The position numbers and the translations under genes are program-made. Positions 33,278-42,161 of a stretch of 64,000 nt of DNA are shown piece by piece. The stretch's first letter is position 1. Every line of letters begins with the position of its first letter. The notes beneath the pieces were generated by a model. That model saw nothing but the letters and a program-made list of their open reading frames with translations, ran no database searches and was not told where the DNA came from. This DNA comes from Maricaulis maris MCS10 (GTDB taxonomy: Bacteria > Pseudomonadota > Alphaproteobacteria > Caulobacterales > Maricaulaceae), in NCBI RefSeq assembly GCF_000014745.1, contig NC_008347.1:1497501-1561500 (forward strand), read 5' to 3'.

Positions 33278-35386
33278 ATGCTCGATCCTGACTCCCTCAG
33301 GCCGCATCCGGCGGCGCGGCGCTGGAAGAAATCGGCTAAGTCTATCGATCCATTCGCGGACTTCGGCCCGGTCACGATTGCCGCCTTGGGCGGAATTATC
33401 GGTTGCAGCAGTTATTTTGTCCTGCCGGTCGAGCCCGGACCGGTCGTCTTCCTGCTGGCAGGCGCGGCCGGACTCCTTGTCCTTTGGAGCGCCCGCTTTT
33501 CCCCTGTCGGCCGAAAACCCCTCCGGCGCGTGGCCATCATGCTGGCGATGTTGCTGGTTGCCAGCCTGGCCTTCATGTGGCGCGCCCAGATCCATACGCA
33601 GGCACATCACGGCGCCGAATCTTATCGCGGCGATGGCGAGGCAGTCCTGATCGAGGGCTGGCTGGAGCGGGTTGATCGCAGCGGATCGGGGCGCCAGAGA
33701 CTTTTGATTCGCAGCCAGGACGCCAGCTTGCCGGGATCGTCACGCGGTATCGCCAGGGTCAGGGTATTGGGCGATCCGGCCGGTCTTGTGGCCGGCGACC
33801 CCATCGCCATCCGCGCCGTGCTGGCCGCGCCACGATCGTCAGCGGTCCCCGGCGGCTATGATTTCGCCTTCCATGCCGGGTTTTCCGATATTGTCGCGAC
33901 TGGCTATGCGATCGCACCGGCCGCCGCGGGTCCCGCAGTGACCGGCGATCGGCTGGCCCGTCGAATCGCCCGTATCCGGGCATCCCTGTCGGCCCATATA
34001 CGCGACCGCATGGCACCGCGGCCTGGTGCACTCGCCGCGGCCCTGCTGACCGGTGACCGGGCGCATATAGCCGCCCGTGACGTGGAAGCCCTGCGCCGGG
34101 CGGGACTTGGACATGTGCTGGCGATCTCGGGAATGCACATGGCCTTGCTGGCCGGAGGGGTCTTTTTTGCCATCCGCCTCTTGCTGTCTGCCGTCACGCC
34201 CTGGGCCAGGCGGCATGATCCGGCCATTCCGGCGGCCGGGATGGCGCTGGTATTTGCGGCCGGCTATCTCATCCTGTCAGGTGGGACGATCCCGACCCAA
34301 CGCGCCTTCATCATGACCGTGTCGGTGCTGGGCGCGGTGATCCTGAAACGCCGGGCCCTGTCCATGCATACCCTGGCAATCGCCGTGATCGCGGTCCTGG
34401 TATTGCAGCCTCAGGCGGTCATCACACCAGGGTTTCAGATGTCGTTTTCCGCCGCCGCCGCCCTTGTTGCCGTGGCCCGTGTCTGGCAGCAATCCCGCAG
34501 TGGTGGCGACGCCCGGGGTGTGTTGGGGCAAATCCGCCTGTTTGTCGCCGGGTTGAGTACGACCAGCCTGGTTGCCGGCAGTGCAACAGCGGCTTTTGCG
34601 GCGTTTCACTTTCACCGCATTGCCACGTTCGGCCTGGCTGGCAATCTGTTGGTGATGCCGATCTTTTCCCTCCTGGTGATGCCGGCGGGCGTATTGGGTC
34701 TGGTGCTGATTCCGATCGGGCTCGATGCCATCCCCTTCGCGGCGATGGAAGCCGGTCTGAGCCTGATGCTGGATCTGGCCGGCCATGTCGCGAACTGGCC
34801 GGGCGCGCAGCGCACCGTCGCCGCCGCCTCCGGTGGCGTGCTCGCCGCCTTCTCGATCGGCTTTGTCCTGCTTATCCTGATGCGCGGACCTATGCGTGGC
34901 GCAGGTGGGTTGGTTATGGCGGCGGCACTGGCCGTGTGGACCCTGATGCCGCAGCCCGACCTGTTCATCTCGGAGAACGGGCTGGTGCTGGCGCGGGATG
35001 GCCATGGTGAGTGGGTCGTTAGTGACCGGCGGACGTCACGGTTTGCAGCGCGGGTCTTCCTCGAGGCACGCGGTGTCGCCGGCCCGACACCGCAACGTTG
35101 GCAGGCCCTGTGCGACCCATATGGCTGCAGTACGCGTATTAATGGTCTTGTCGTCACCCGTCTGGACCATGTCGCTGATTGGGCGACGGACTGCGCGCGG
35201 TCTGATGTCATTGTCAGTGCGGCGCGAATACCTGGCTGGATTGTCAGCCAGTGCCAGGCCGCGATCTTTGATCCGGACAGGCTGGCCACGACCGGCAGTC
35301 AGGTCATTCATCTGGGCGCGAATGGCATTGCAAGGGTGCAGAGCGCCCGGCCGCCGGGCGTCGTCCGGCCCTGGACCCAGTCCTGA
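33278..35386 (+). CDS. comEC: ComEC/Rec2 family DNA-uptake channel protein
   Basis: ComEC proteins form the inner-membrane channel for single-stranded DNA during transformation. The 702-residue protein has N-terminal membrane helices, a soluble OB-like domain, and the competence domain with the signature LGHVLAISGMHMALLAG and about eight further helices. The C-terminal 150 residues are soluble but show no HxHxDH metallo-beta-lactamase motif, unlike Gram-positive ComEC. Its stop codon lies inside the first of several tandem repeat arrays. Confidence 0.9.
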   Translation: MLDPDSLRPHPAARRWKKSAKSIDPFADFGPVTIAALGGIIGCSSYFVLPVEPGPVVFLLAGAAGLLVLWSARFSPVGRKPLRRVAIMLAMLLVASLAFMWRAQIHTQAHHGAESYRGDGEAVLIEGWLERVDRSGSGRQRLLIRSQDASLPGSSRGIARVRVLGDPAGLVAGDPIAIRAVLAAPRSSAVPGGYDFAFHAGFSDIVATGYAIAPAAAGPAVTGDRLARRIARIRASLSAHIRDRMAPRPGALAAALLTGDRAHIAARDVEALRRAGLGHVLAISGMHMALLAGGVFFAIRLLLSAVTPWARRHDPAIPAAGMALVFAAGYLILSGGTIPTQRAFIMTVSVLGAVILKRRALSMHTLAIAVIAVLVLQPQAVITPGFQMSFSAAAALVAVARVWQQSRSGGDARGVLGQIRLFVAGLSTTSLVAGSATAAFAAFHFHRIATFGLAGNLLVMPIFSLLVMPAGVLGLVLIPIGLDAIPFAAMEAGLSLMLDLAGHVANWPGAQRTVAAASGGVLAAFSIGFVLLILMRGPMRGAGGLVMAAALAVWTLMPQPDLFISENGLVLARDGHGEWVVSDRRTSRFAARVFLEARGVAGPTPQRWQALCDPYGCSTRINGLVVTRLDHVADWATDCARSDVIVSAARIPGWIVSQCQAAIFDPDRLATTGSQVIHLGANGIARVQSARPPGVVRPWTQS

Positions 35387-35453
35387 TCAGGAGGCTGCAA
35401 ACAGGCCTGAACAGGAGGGCCAAAACAGGCCTGATCAGGGAGGCATGACAGGC
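35383..35453. repeat. 24-base tandem repeat, three copies, over the comEC stop codon
   Basis: Three imperfect units (35383-35406, 35407-35430, 35431-35453) share CTGAWCAGG at the start and ACAGGC at the end. The comEC stop codon is in the first unit. Confidence 0.8.
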
Positions 35454-35496
35454 CGTCACGAGCAAAAAGTCTCAATCCGGTGACATCGATCAGCAG

Positions 35497-35552
35497 GCAT
35501 TGGTCGGGATGCACTGGTGGGCATGCCCTGGTCGGGTCGCCAAGTTCGGGAT
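35497..35552. repeat. 14-base tandem repeat, four copies
   Basis: Four imperfect 14-base units with consensus GCNNTGGTCGGGAT fill 35497-35552. They follow the 24-base array by 43 bases. Confidence 0.7.
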
Positions 35553-35576
35553 GCCGCGACCAGCTTGTAACTATCA

Positions 35577-35674
35577 GGGGACCGCGATCAGCGAGCCGAA
35601 GTCAGGGAACCGATATCCGCGAGCCGAGACCAGGGAACCGAGATCAGCGAGCCGAGACCAGGGAACCGAGATCA
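35577..35674. repeat. 14/28-base tandem repeat, seven half-units
   Basis: The 98 bases are exactly seven 14-base units alternating GCGAGCCGAGACCA and GGGAACCGAGATCA. The 28-base double units at 35619-35646 and 35647-35674 are identical; the one at 35591-35618 differs at a few positions. Identity of neighbours suggests recent copying by slippage. Confidence 0.88.
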
Positions 35675-35720
35675 GGGCCCCACGAACAGGAGACAACGGC
35701 CGAGAGACGTCGGTCCGCAA

Positions 35721-35774
35721 GTGTCATTCTGCCTGGACGTGTCACTCTGCCCGGACGTGTCACTCTGCCCGGAC
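35721..35774. repeat. 18-base tandem repeat, three copies
   Basis: The unit GTGTCACTCTGCCCGGAC is present twice in identical form (35739-35756, 35757-35774) and once with two changes (35721-35738). A further partial unit begins at 35775. Confidence 0.88.
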
Positions 35775-36035
35775 GTGTCATTACTCAAGCCTGTTCAGAC
35801 GGATTTGAGCTCGGTAATTCGTCCGGCAAACCCGTGACAACGTGCGCGGCCGGCTCGCGGCAGCTCAGACCGGGGCACAGCCTGGTGGTAAGCACCCAAT
35901 GTCGCCCGCTGCGCCCTGTCAGCAGGCCTCCGGCTGATGGTTCGCGGGCGGCCTGACTTGCCCTGCTGCGGCGTCGGAGCGGTTTGACCGGGCGCGCCCT
36001 GGCTTGAAGCCTGATCGCTCTGAAATCAGATCGGC

Positions 36036-36734
36036 CTAATGATAACGCCGGATCAGGCCCACAAGGCGACCCTGCACCTTGACCCGATCGGGTGGGAAAA
36101 TACGCGTTTCATATTCGGGATTGGCCGCTTCCAGGGCGACGGAACCGCCCTTTTTGCGCAGGCGTTTCAGCGTGGCTTCCTCATCATCGATGAGGGCGAC
36201 CACGATATCGCCGGTTTCGGCCGACTGACAGCGCCGGATCAGCACGGTGTCACCGTCCATGATCCCGGCCTCGATCATTGAGTCACCCTTGACCTCGAGA
36301 CCGAAATGCTCACCGCCCATCACCATGTCGGCGGGGACGGGGAAGCGGTCGGTTTCGTGCTGGATTGCGGAGATCGGAACACCGGCCGCGATCCGGCCGA
36401 GCATGGGAATGTCCACCGTGTTCTCGCGGGCGTCCGGTTCAGGCTTGGCGAAATTGCCGCGGACCACATTGGCGCCGAGATCGCCTTTGGGAATAGCCGG
36501 GGTTTCGTGGGCCGCGGCCGATTCAGGCAGTTTGAGCACTTCCAGCGCCCGGGCGCGATGGGCGAGGCGACGAATGAAGCCGCGTTCCTCAAGCGCCGTG
36601 ATGAGCCTGTGCACGCCGGACTTTGACGCCAGCTGCAAGGCACCTTTCATCTCGTCAAACGAGGGTGAAACCCCGGTTTCCTTGATGCGATTATGGATGA
36701 AGAGCAAAAGCTCGTTCTGTTTCCGCGTCAGCAA
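36036..36734 (-). CDS. lexA: SOS response repressor and autoprotease LexA
   Basis: LexA represses DNA-damage genes until RecA filaments trigger its self-cleavage. The 232-residue protein has a winged helix-turn-helix N terminus, the cleavage site Ala117-Gly118 in [10 protein letters not shown], the nucleophile Ser152 (GDSMIEAG) and Lys190 (EEATLKRL) as catalytic base. The helix-turn-helix is of the alphaproteobacterial type that reads GTTC-N7-GTTC. Its own promoter contains such a box, and another pair lies at the micro-ORF at 11092. Confidence 0.97.
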
Positions 36735-36792
36735 GGTGACCCCCTTGTTCGCGTTCCGGGAATCGGGCCGGGCATCGGTACCGATACTGCAG

Positions 36793-36807
36793 GAACAAAT
36801 CAGGAAT
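36793..36807. promoter_or_regulatory. Degenerate second LexA box in the lexA leader
   Basis: GAAC-AAATCAG-GAAT matches seven of the eight defined bases of the SOS box. It lies 10 bases from the perfect box and in the opposite direct-repeat orientation. It would lie just downstream of the transcription start of lexA. Confidence 0.45.
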
Positions 36808-36817
36808 AGCTGAGTTT

Positions 36818-36832
36818 GTTCTACAAGTGTTC
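36818..36832. promoter_or_regulatory. LexA (SOS) box of lexA
   Basis: GTTC-TACAAGT-GTTC is a perfect SOS box. One half-site lies inside the -10 hexamer of the lexA promoter, so LexA represses its own gene by blocking polymerase binding. Confidence 0.9.
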
Positions 36833-36846
36833 TGAAATGCCGTCAA
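36818..36846 (-). promoter_or_regulatory. Promoter of lexA
   Basis: On the minus strand TTGACG (36841-36846) and TAGAAC (36818-36823) are 17 bases apart, identical in both hexamers and spacing to the SOS promoter at 11031. The -35 hexamer overlaps the stop codon of trpC, so lexA has its own promoter although it lies downstream of trpGDC. Confidence 0.8.
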
Positions 36847-37649
36847 GCAGGTCCGGATGGTCCCATGAGTGCCCGCGTGGCCGTGGTGACGTCGTCCTGC
36901 CGCATCAGGCTTTCACCGACCAGCAGCGCCCGCGCACCGGCAGCCTGGACACGACGGGCATCGTCCGGGCCGAAAATGCCACTCTCGGCGACCAGCAGCC
37001 TGTCACCGCCCACCATCGGGGCGAGGGCGTCGAACGTGTCGAGCGAGGTCTCGAAGGTTCGCAGATTGCGATTGTTGATCCCGATCAGCGGCGCATCGAG
37101 CTGCAGGGCCCGCTCCATTTCGGGGGCATCATGAACCTCGACCAGCACGTCCATCGACCATAATGCGGCCTCCTCGATCAGATCGCGGGCCGTGGCGTCG
37201 TCGATGGCCGCCATGATCACCAGGATCGCGTCGGCGCCCAGAAGGCGGGCTTCGGCGACCTGGTAGCGGTCATACATGAAATCCTTGCGCAGGGCCGGAA
37301 TGGAGACGGCCTCACGGGCCGCGGTCAGGAAGGCGTCGGCTCCCTGGAAGCTGGGTGTATCGGTGAGCACTGACAGACAGTTGGCGCCGCCGGCCTCATA
37401 GGCCCTTGCCAGGGCGGGCGGATCAAAATCGGCACGGATCAGCCCCTTGGAGGGGCTGGCTTTCTTGATCTCGGCGATGAGACCCAGACCGCCGGGAGCG
37501 GCGGCGAGGGCGCTCGTAAAGCCGCGCACCGGTGAGGCCTCCCGAGCGGCGGCGGCGATCTCGGCATAGGGCCGGGCGGACTTGCAGGCCGCGATATGGT
37601 CGAGCTTGTAGGCCCCGATGCGGGCGAGGGTGTCGGGCGGGTTGGTCAT
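36843..37649 (-). CDS. trpC: Indole-3-glycerol phosphate synthase
   Basis: TrpC closes the indole ring in tryptophan synthesis. The 268-residue TIM-barrel protein shows the family motif [14 protein letters not shown] with catalytic lysine, [24 protein letters not shown] and [11 protein letters not shown]. It is a single-domain enzyme, not fused with TrpF. It starts three bases after trpD and is the last gene of trpGDC. Confidence 0.96.
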   Translation of the reverse strand: MTNPPDTLARIGAYKLDHIAACKSARPYAEIAAAAREASPVRGFTSALAAAPGGLGLIAEIKKASPSKGLIRADFDPPALARAYEAGGANCLSVLTDTPSFQGADAFLTAAREAVSIPALRKDFMYDRYQVAEARLLGADAILVIMAAIDDATARDLIEEAALWSMDVLVEVHDAPEMERALQLDAPLIGINNRNLRTFETSLDTFDALAPMVGGDRLLVAESGIFGPDDARRVQAAGARALLVGESLMRQDDVTTATRALMGPSGPA

Positions 37650-37652
37650 GGC

Positions 37653-38672
37653 TCAGGCCTCCCCGTTTGAAATGGCGACCATCCGCATCAAGGCGGCCTT
37701 GGCCCGTCCATCATCAATGGCGGCCGCGGCGAGGCTTGTGCCTTCGGGAATAGTCGTGGCCAGCCCGGCCAGCACAAGTGCGGCGCCGGCATTGAGAATC
37801 GCGATGTCGCGGAAGGCGCCTTGCTGACCGTCGAGCAGGGCCCGGATCGCCGCGGCATTGTCGGCTGGCGTTCCGCCCTGAAGATCGGCTTCCCTGACCA
37901 GGGCCAGGCCGGCTTCTTCCGGGTGGAAGCTGTACTCGCGGATATCGCCGTCGCGCAGCTCGGCAATGTCGGATCCGGTCGTGGTGGTCAGCTCGTCCAT
38001 GCCGTCCTGGCCGCAAATGACAAGGGCGTGCTCGCAGCCCAGGTCACGCAGCGCCTCGGCGATCGGCACCAGCCAGCGCCTGTCATACACGCCCAGCAAT
38101 TGCCGTTTGACGCCGGCCGGATTGGAGAGCGGTCCCAAGAGATTGAATACGGTGCGGACCTTCAGTGCCTGACGGGCCGGGCCGACATGGCGGACGGCGG
38201 CATGGTGGGCCGGGGCGAAGAGAAAGCCGACGCGGGCCTCGGCCAGAGACCGTTCGACGGCAGCAGGCGGGCAATCGAGTTTGACCCCGAGCTGCGCCAG
38301 CACATCGGAGGAGCCGGATTTGGACGAGGCGGCGCGATTGCCGTGCTTGGCCACGGTCGCCCCGGCTCCGGCGGCGATGATTGCGGCTGTGGTCGAGATA
38401 TTCCAGGCGCCCTTGCCGTCGCCACCGGTGCCGCAGGTGTCGATGGCGCCCACAGGCGCTTCGATACGGGTCATCCGGCTGCGCAGGGCCCGGGCGCCGG
38501 CGGCAATGTCGGACGGGCGTTCGCCGAGCGCGGCGAGGCCGACCAGGAATCCGCCGATCGCGGCATCCGGGGCGTCGCCGGACATCAGCTCGTCGAAAGC
38601 ACCGGCAATGGCCGCGTCGTCAGGATAGGTGCCGCGGGCAAAGGCGGTCAGGCACAGATAGATGTTTTGCAT
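37653..38672 (-). CDS. trpD: Anthranilate phosphoribosyltransferase
   Basis: TrpD joins anthranilate and phosphoribosyl pyrophosphate. The 339-residue protein has the PRPP motif DTCGTGGDGKGAWNIST, KHGNRAASSKSGSSDVL and the late GQDGMDELTTT segment. The length is normal for a stand-alone TrpD. A gap of 286 bases separates it from trpG on the same strand. Confidence 0.96.
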   Translation of the reverse strand: MQNIYLCLTAFARGTYPDDAAIAGAFDELMSGDAPDAAIGGFLVGLAALGERPSDIAAGARALRSRMTRIEAPVGAIDTCGTGGDGKGAWNISTTAAIIAAGAGATVAKHGNRAASSKSGSSDVLAQLGVKLDCPPAAVERSLAEARVGFLFAPAHHAAVRHVGPARQALKVRTVFNLLGPLSNPAGVKRQLLGVYDRRWLVPIAEALRDLGCEHALVICGQDGMDELTTTTGSDIAELRDGDIREYSFHPEEAGLALVREADLQGGTPADNAAAIRALLDGQQGAFRDIAILNAGAALVLAGLATTIPEGTSLAAAAIDDGRAKAALMRMVAISNGEA

Positions 38673-38919
38673 GGTCAGTCGTTTCGCTGGGTATGATCAC
38701 AGGCGGACAGAAGCCGCGAACCGGAAGGGTCAGGCGTGGTTGTCGCGCCATCGATGATCCGGGCACCACTGCGCTGCCGGCTGGGAGTATCGAACGCGCG
38801 TCACCGCCATCACAGCGCAGCGACCGGCGCGGGCGGCCGGGCGAACAGCGTGTGGATCGGCAGAAAACGGCATACCTGTCACCGGATTGAACAAAGCGAA
38901 CAGACACGATCTAGCGCGT

Positions 38920-38947
38920 GCCAGCCGCTGGTTCAACGCCGGCTGGC
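38920..38947 (-). other. Hairpin downstream of trpG
   Basis: GCCAGCCG and CGGCTGGC are perfect eight-base reverse complements with a 12-base loop, just after the trpG stop codon. No T-run follows, so it may stabilise or pause the RNA rather than end it. The rest of the 286-base trpG-trpD gap shows no gene. Confidence 0.4.
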
Positions 38948-38958
38948 GGTGACGGGGC

Positions 38959-39549
38959 TCAGGCGGCTTCGGCGCGGGGCAGCCCGGTCAGGTCGAGGAA
39001 GTTGCGCAGCAGGTCGTGACCGTGCTCGGAAGCGATCGATTCGGGATGGAACTGGACGCCATGGACAGGCCGGTCTCGGTGACACAATCCCATGATCTCG
39101 CCATCGGCAGTGTGGGCGGTCGCCCGAAGAACATCCGGCAGGCTTTCCGGGCGCACGGCGAGGGAATGGTAGCGCGTTGCGGTGAAAGGGCTGGGCAGGC
39201 CGGTGAACAGACCGCTGCCATCATGGCTCACCGCGCTCGTCTTGCCGTGCATGATGGCCTTGGCCGCGATCACCTCGCCGCCGAATACCTGACCGATCGA
39301 CTGATGACCGAGACAGACACCGAGAATGGGCAGGTCGTGCGGCGCGGCGGCGATCAGCTCGAGACAGATCCCGGCCCGGTCCGGGTCACAGGGCCCCGGC
39401 GACAGGACAATGCCGCTGGGCTTGAGCGCCAGCGCCTCCGCCACGCTCATGGCGTCATTGCGGATCACTTTCGTGCTGGCCCCCAGCTCCTCGAAGTAAT
39501 GGACCAGGTTGAAGGTGAAACTGTCGTAGTTATCGATGATCAGCAGCAT
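38959..39549 (-). CDS. trpG: Anthranilate synthase glutamine amidotransferase component
   Basis: TrpG supplies ammonia from glutamine to TrpE. The 196-residue class I amidotransferase has the nucleophile Cys79 in [13 protein letters not shown] and the His/Glu pair in [13 protein letters not shown]. The start motif [18 protein letters not shown] is typical. Its partner trpE is encoded on the same strand more than a kilobase away, across a divergent gene. Confidence 0.95.
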   Translation of the reverse strand: MLLIIDNYDSFTFNLVHYFEELGASTKVIRNDAMSVAEALALKPSGIVLSPGPCDPDRAGICLELIAAAPHDLPILGVCLGHQSIGQVFGGEVIAAKAIMHGKTSAVSHDGSGLFTGLPSPFTATRYHSLAVRPESLPDVLRATAHTADGEIMGLCHRDRPVHGVQFHPESIASEHGHDLLRNFLDLTGLPRAEAA

Positions 39550-39609
39550 GGCGCTCTCCCTGCCGCGACCCTAGTCAGCAGGGCCGATTTCGCCAATCCC
39601 GCGAACGCA

Positions 39610-39624
39610 TTAACCTCTGATTAA
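39610..39624. promoter_or_regulatory. CtrA-type box TTAA-N7-TTAA
   Basis: TTAA-CCTCTGA-TTAA is a full match to the binding motif of the cell-cycle regulator CtrA (TTAACC-N5-TTAAC form). It lies 23 bases upstream of the polysaccharide deacetylase start and 60 bases upstream of trpG, which is read the other way. Binding was not tested; the assignment rests on the motif and the host group. Confidence 0.6.
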
Positions 39625-39647
39625 CCGCATTCCAGCGTGCTGGTGAC

Positions 39648-40700
39648 ATGTCGAAACCCGTCTTCGCTCCGCTCAAGGCCCGTCATTCCGCCATCCCAGC
39701 TTTTGCCGGTGCCCTGGCGGCGTCGGCCTATCTGCTTGGCGCAGTTGTGTTTTCTGTCGTGAGCAAGGGCGATTTCCCGAGCTTTTCGGTCGCCTCCGCT
39801 GACAGTTCCGACCATCACCTGTCGGTGCGGGTCAGCCGGATACGCAATTTCGATTCGCTCGAAAACGACGGCGCTGACGTGCAAGCGGCCTCTCTGGAGG
39901 CTCCGATCGACATCGCCGCATCAAATATGAGCCCGGTTGTCATCGCGCCGGCAGACCCGCAATTGTCGGCGATCGCACGCCCGCAAATCGTGCTGGTCAT
40001 CGATGATGTCGGGCTGGATGTTGCCGCGGCCGAGCGGGTTGTGGCGCTGCCGATACCGCTGACCGTGGCGATCCTGCCCTATGCCGAGGCTTCGGCCGAA
40101 CTGGCTGCGCTGGCGCGTTTGAACGGGCATGACGTCCTGCTGCACATGCCGATGGAGCCGGTCGGTCTGGCCGATCCGGGACCGAATGCCCTGCGCATCG
40201 GTCTCAGCGATGTCGACCTTCAGACCCGTGTGCGTTGGGGCATGGCGCGCGTGCCGGGCGCCATCGGTCTCAACAATCACATGGGCAGCCGCTTTACCGC
40301 CGATCCACGCGCCCTGCGCGTGGCGCTGTCGGCTGTCAGCCACACCAACCCGCTCTTCCTCGACAGTCTGACGACGGGTGAAAGCCGGGGGCGGGCAGTC
40401 GCGGCCGGTCTCGGCCTGAGAGCCCTGGAACGCGACATCTTTCTGGACCATGACCGGAGTGCGGAGGCGATCGAAGCGCGCCTGGCGGACGCCGCCGAGC
40501 TGGCGCGGCAGGACGGGTTTGCCGTGGTGATCGGGCATCCGCACACGTTGACCCTCGACACGCTGACCGCCTGGCTCGAAAGCCCGGCCGCGCAAGGCAT
40601 CGACTTTGTCACCGCCGGCACGCTGGCTGATCAGCTCTTCCTGGCCGAACCCGGTCTGCAGGCTTCAGTGGCCGAAGGAATCAATCGCGGCGCGGAATAG
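39648..40700 (+). CDS. Divergent polysaccharide deacetylase family protein (YibQ-like)
   Basis: The 350-residue protein has one N-terminal membrane anchor (about residues 17-40) and a periplasmic domain of the divergent polysaccharide deacetylase family (DUF610/YibQ). Family features are IVLVIDDVGLD, LTVAILPYAEASAELA, GHDVLLHMPMEP, NNHMGSRFT and VIGHPHTLTLDTL. Members often sit next to EnvC-like peptidoglycan hydrolase factors, but here the neighbours are trp genes. It ends inside trpE: the two convergent frames overlap by 36 bases. A CtrA-like box precedes it. Confidence 0.85.
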   Translation: MSKPVFAPLKARHSAIPAFAGALAASAYLLGAVVFSVVSKGDFPSFSVASADSSDHHLSVRVSRIRNFDSLENDGADVQAASLEAPIDIAASNMSPVVIAPADPQLSAIARPQIVLVIDDVGLDVAAAERVVALPIPLTVAILPYAEASAELAALARLNGHDVLLHMPMEPVGLADPGPNALRIGLSDVDLQTRVRWGMARVPGAIGLNNHMGSRFTADPRALRVALSAVSHTNPLFLDSLTTGESRGRAVAAGLGLRALERDIFLDHDRSAEAIEARLADAAELARQDGFAVVIGHPHTLTLDTLTAWLESPAAQGIDFVTAGTLADQLFLAEPGLQASVAEGINRGAE

Positions 40701-42161
40701 CGCTTCGGCCTTGTTGACGGTCTCGACACGCTCGGATTCCGGATCGCTGTCCAGCACCACGCCGGCACCGGCCTGAACATGCATGCGCCCGTCCTTGAAC
40801 ACCGCCGTGCGCAGCGCGATCGCCGTATCCATGCCGCCACCCGCACTGAAATAGCCGACCGCCCCGGCATAGACGCCGCGCCGGTGTGGCTCCAGCTCAT
40901 CGATGATCTCCATCGCCCGGACCTTGGGGGCACCGGACACTGTGCCCGCCGGGAAGCCGGCAAACAGGGCCGAGACGACATCCTGGTCGTCGCGCAGATC
41001 ACCCTCGACGTTCGAGACAATGTGCATGACGTGGCTATAGCGTTCGACGATCTCGCGGGCGGTGATGCGGACCGAGCCGGGCTTGGCAATTCGGCCGACA
41101 TCATTGCGGCCCAGATCGAGCAGCATGAGGTGTTCCGAGCGCTCTTTCGGGTCGGCCAGCAGATCGGCCTCAAAGGCGTCATCCTCGGCCGGGGTCTTGC
41201 CGCGCGGACGGGTGCCGGCGATGGGCCGGATGGTGACGACATCATCGCGCAACCGCACCAGGATTTCCGGGCTGGAGCCGACCACTTCGAACCCGTCAAA
41301 GCGGAAAAAGAACAGGAAAGGCGAGGGGTTCAGGCGTCGCAGCGAGCGGTAGAGCCAGAACGGATCGGCCGGATAGTCGGCGGAGAAACGCTGGCTGGGG
41401 ACGACCTGGAAGGCGTCACCGGCACGGATATAGTCACGCGCCCTGTCGACCGCGGCGCGATAATCGTCAGGGCTGCGATTGGATTGGCGCGGGCCCAGCT
41501 CGCCGGTTGGCGCCGCCTTTTCGGGCGTTGCACCGGCCAGTTTCTGCAAGGTCGTCTGCAGGCGTTCGACAGCAGCGTCATAAGCCTCGCGCGCTGAGTA
41601 CTCGCCGGGGCGGACCGGGCAGTAGACCTGGATTTCCTGTTTGAGCGCATCGAACACGACCATGGTCTGCGGGCGCAGCAGGATGGATTCGGGCAGGCCG
41701 AGCGGGTCCGGTGCTGCGCCTTCGGGCAGGCGTTCCAGGTAGCGCACCATGTCATAGCCCAGATAGCCGAACAGGCCGGAGGCCAAGGGCGGGGCATCGA
41801 TCGGCAGGGGACAATGGGCCGCTTCGATCACCTCGCGCAGGGCTTCCATCGGGGCGGCCTCGATCGGCGAGAAACGGCGTTTGGCGACGTCCATGCCGCG
41901 CGCTTCACTGACCACACCATCGCGGCAACGCCAGATCAGGTCTGGGTCGAGGCCGATGGCGGAATAGCGTCCACGCCAGGCGCCGCCCTCGACCGATTCG
42001 AGCAGGAAGGTGTTGGGCTGGCTGTCAGCCAGTCGAAGATAGGCGGCGACCGGGGTCAGCAGGTCATCGACCCGCCGCGCCTGTATGACGCAGGTTTCAC
42101 CCCGCTCCAGCTGGGCCGCAGCGGTTGCGAAGTCAGGCGTGATGACCGCGTGCGGCGTCAT
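40665..42161 (-). CDS. trpE: Anthranilate synthase component I
   Basis: TrpE makes anthranilate from chorismate and ammonia. The 498-residue protein contains the chorismate-binding signatures PFLFFFRFDGFEVVGSSPE, IAGTRPRGKT, LLDLGRNDVGRIAKPGSV and VSGAPKVRAMEIIDELEP. The N-terminal tryptophan feedback site contains a LLES motif (FLLESVEGG). The ATG overlaps the ppiD stop codon, so trpE is translated behind ppiD. Its 3' end overlaps the convergent deacetylase gene. Confidence 0.96.
   Translation of the reverse strand: MTPHAVITPDFATAAAQLERGETCVIQARRVDDLLTPVAAYLRLADSQPNTFLLESVEGGAWRGRYSAIGLDPDLIWRCRDGVVSEARGMDVAKRRFSPIEAAPMEALREVIEAAHCPLPIDAPPLASGLFGYLGYDMVRYLERLPEGAAPDPLGLPESILLRPQTMVVFDALKQEIQVYCPVRPGEYSAREAYDAAVERLQTTLQKLAGATPEKAAPTGELGPRQSNRSPDDYRAAVDRARDYIRAGDAFQVVPSQRFSADYPADPFWLYRSLRRLNPSPFLFFFRFDGFEVVGSSPEILVRLRDDVVTIRPIAGTRPRGKTPAEDDAFEADLLADPKERSEHLMLLDLGRNDVGRIAKPGSVRITAREIVERYSHVMHIVSNVEGDLRDDQDVVSALFAGFPAGTVSGAPKVRAMEIIDELEPHRRGVYAGAVGYFSAGGGMDTAIALRTAVFKDGRMHVQAGAGVVLDSDPESERVETVNKAEALFRAAIDSFGH

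Larger units (their letters stand above)
35387..36035. other. Gene-free stretch with a cluster of tandem arrays between comEC and lexA
   Basis: The 649 bases between the convergent comEC and lexA genes hold no gene I can support. Four tandem arrays with different units occupy 35383-35774: 24, 14, 14/28 and 18 bases. The 28-base period is not a multiple of three, which argues against a coding repeat. The remaining 35775-36035 shows no further pattern or terminator that I can defend. Confidence 0.7.

Noticed and set aside
35480-35956. A 158-codon frame across the tandem arrays after comEC
   Set aside because: The frame consists of translated repeats with periods of 14 and 28 bases that change the reading frame from unit to unit. 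It has no ribosome-binding site and no family signature.
38889-38901. A possible LexA box GAAC-AAAGC-GAAC between trpG and trpD
   Set aside because: The spacer is five bases and not seven, so it does not fit the alphaproteobacterial SOS box, and no promoter hexamers are next to it.
38620-38936. Short minus-strand frames in the trpG-trpD gap
   Set aside because: They overlap the trpD start, have unlike composition and no recognisable domain; I consider the gap non-coding.
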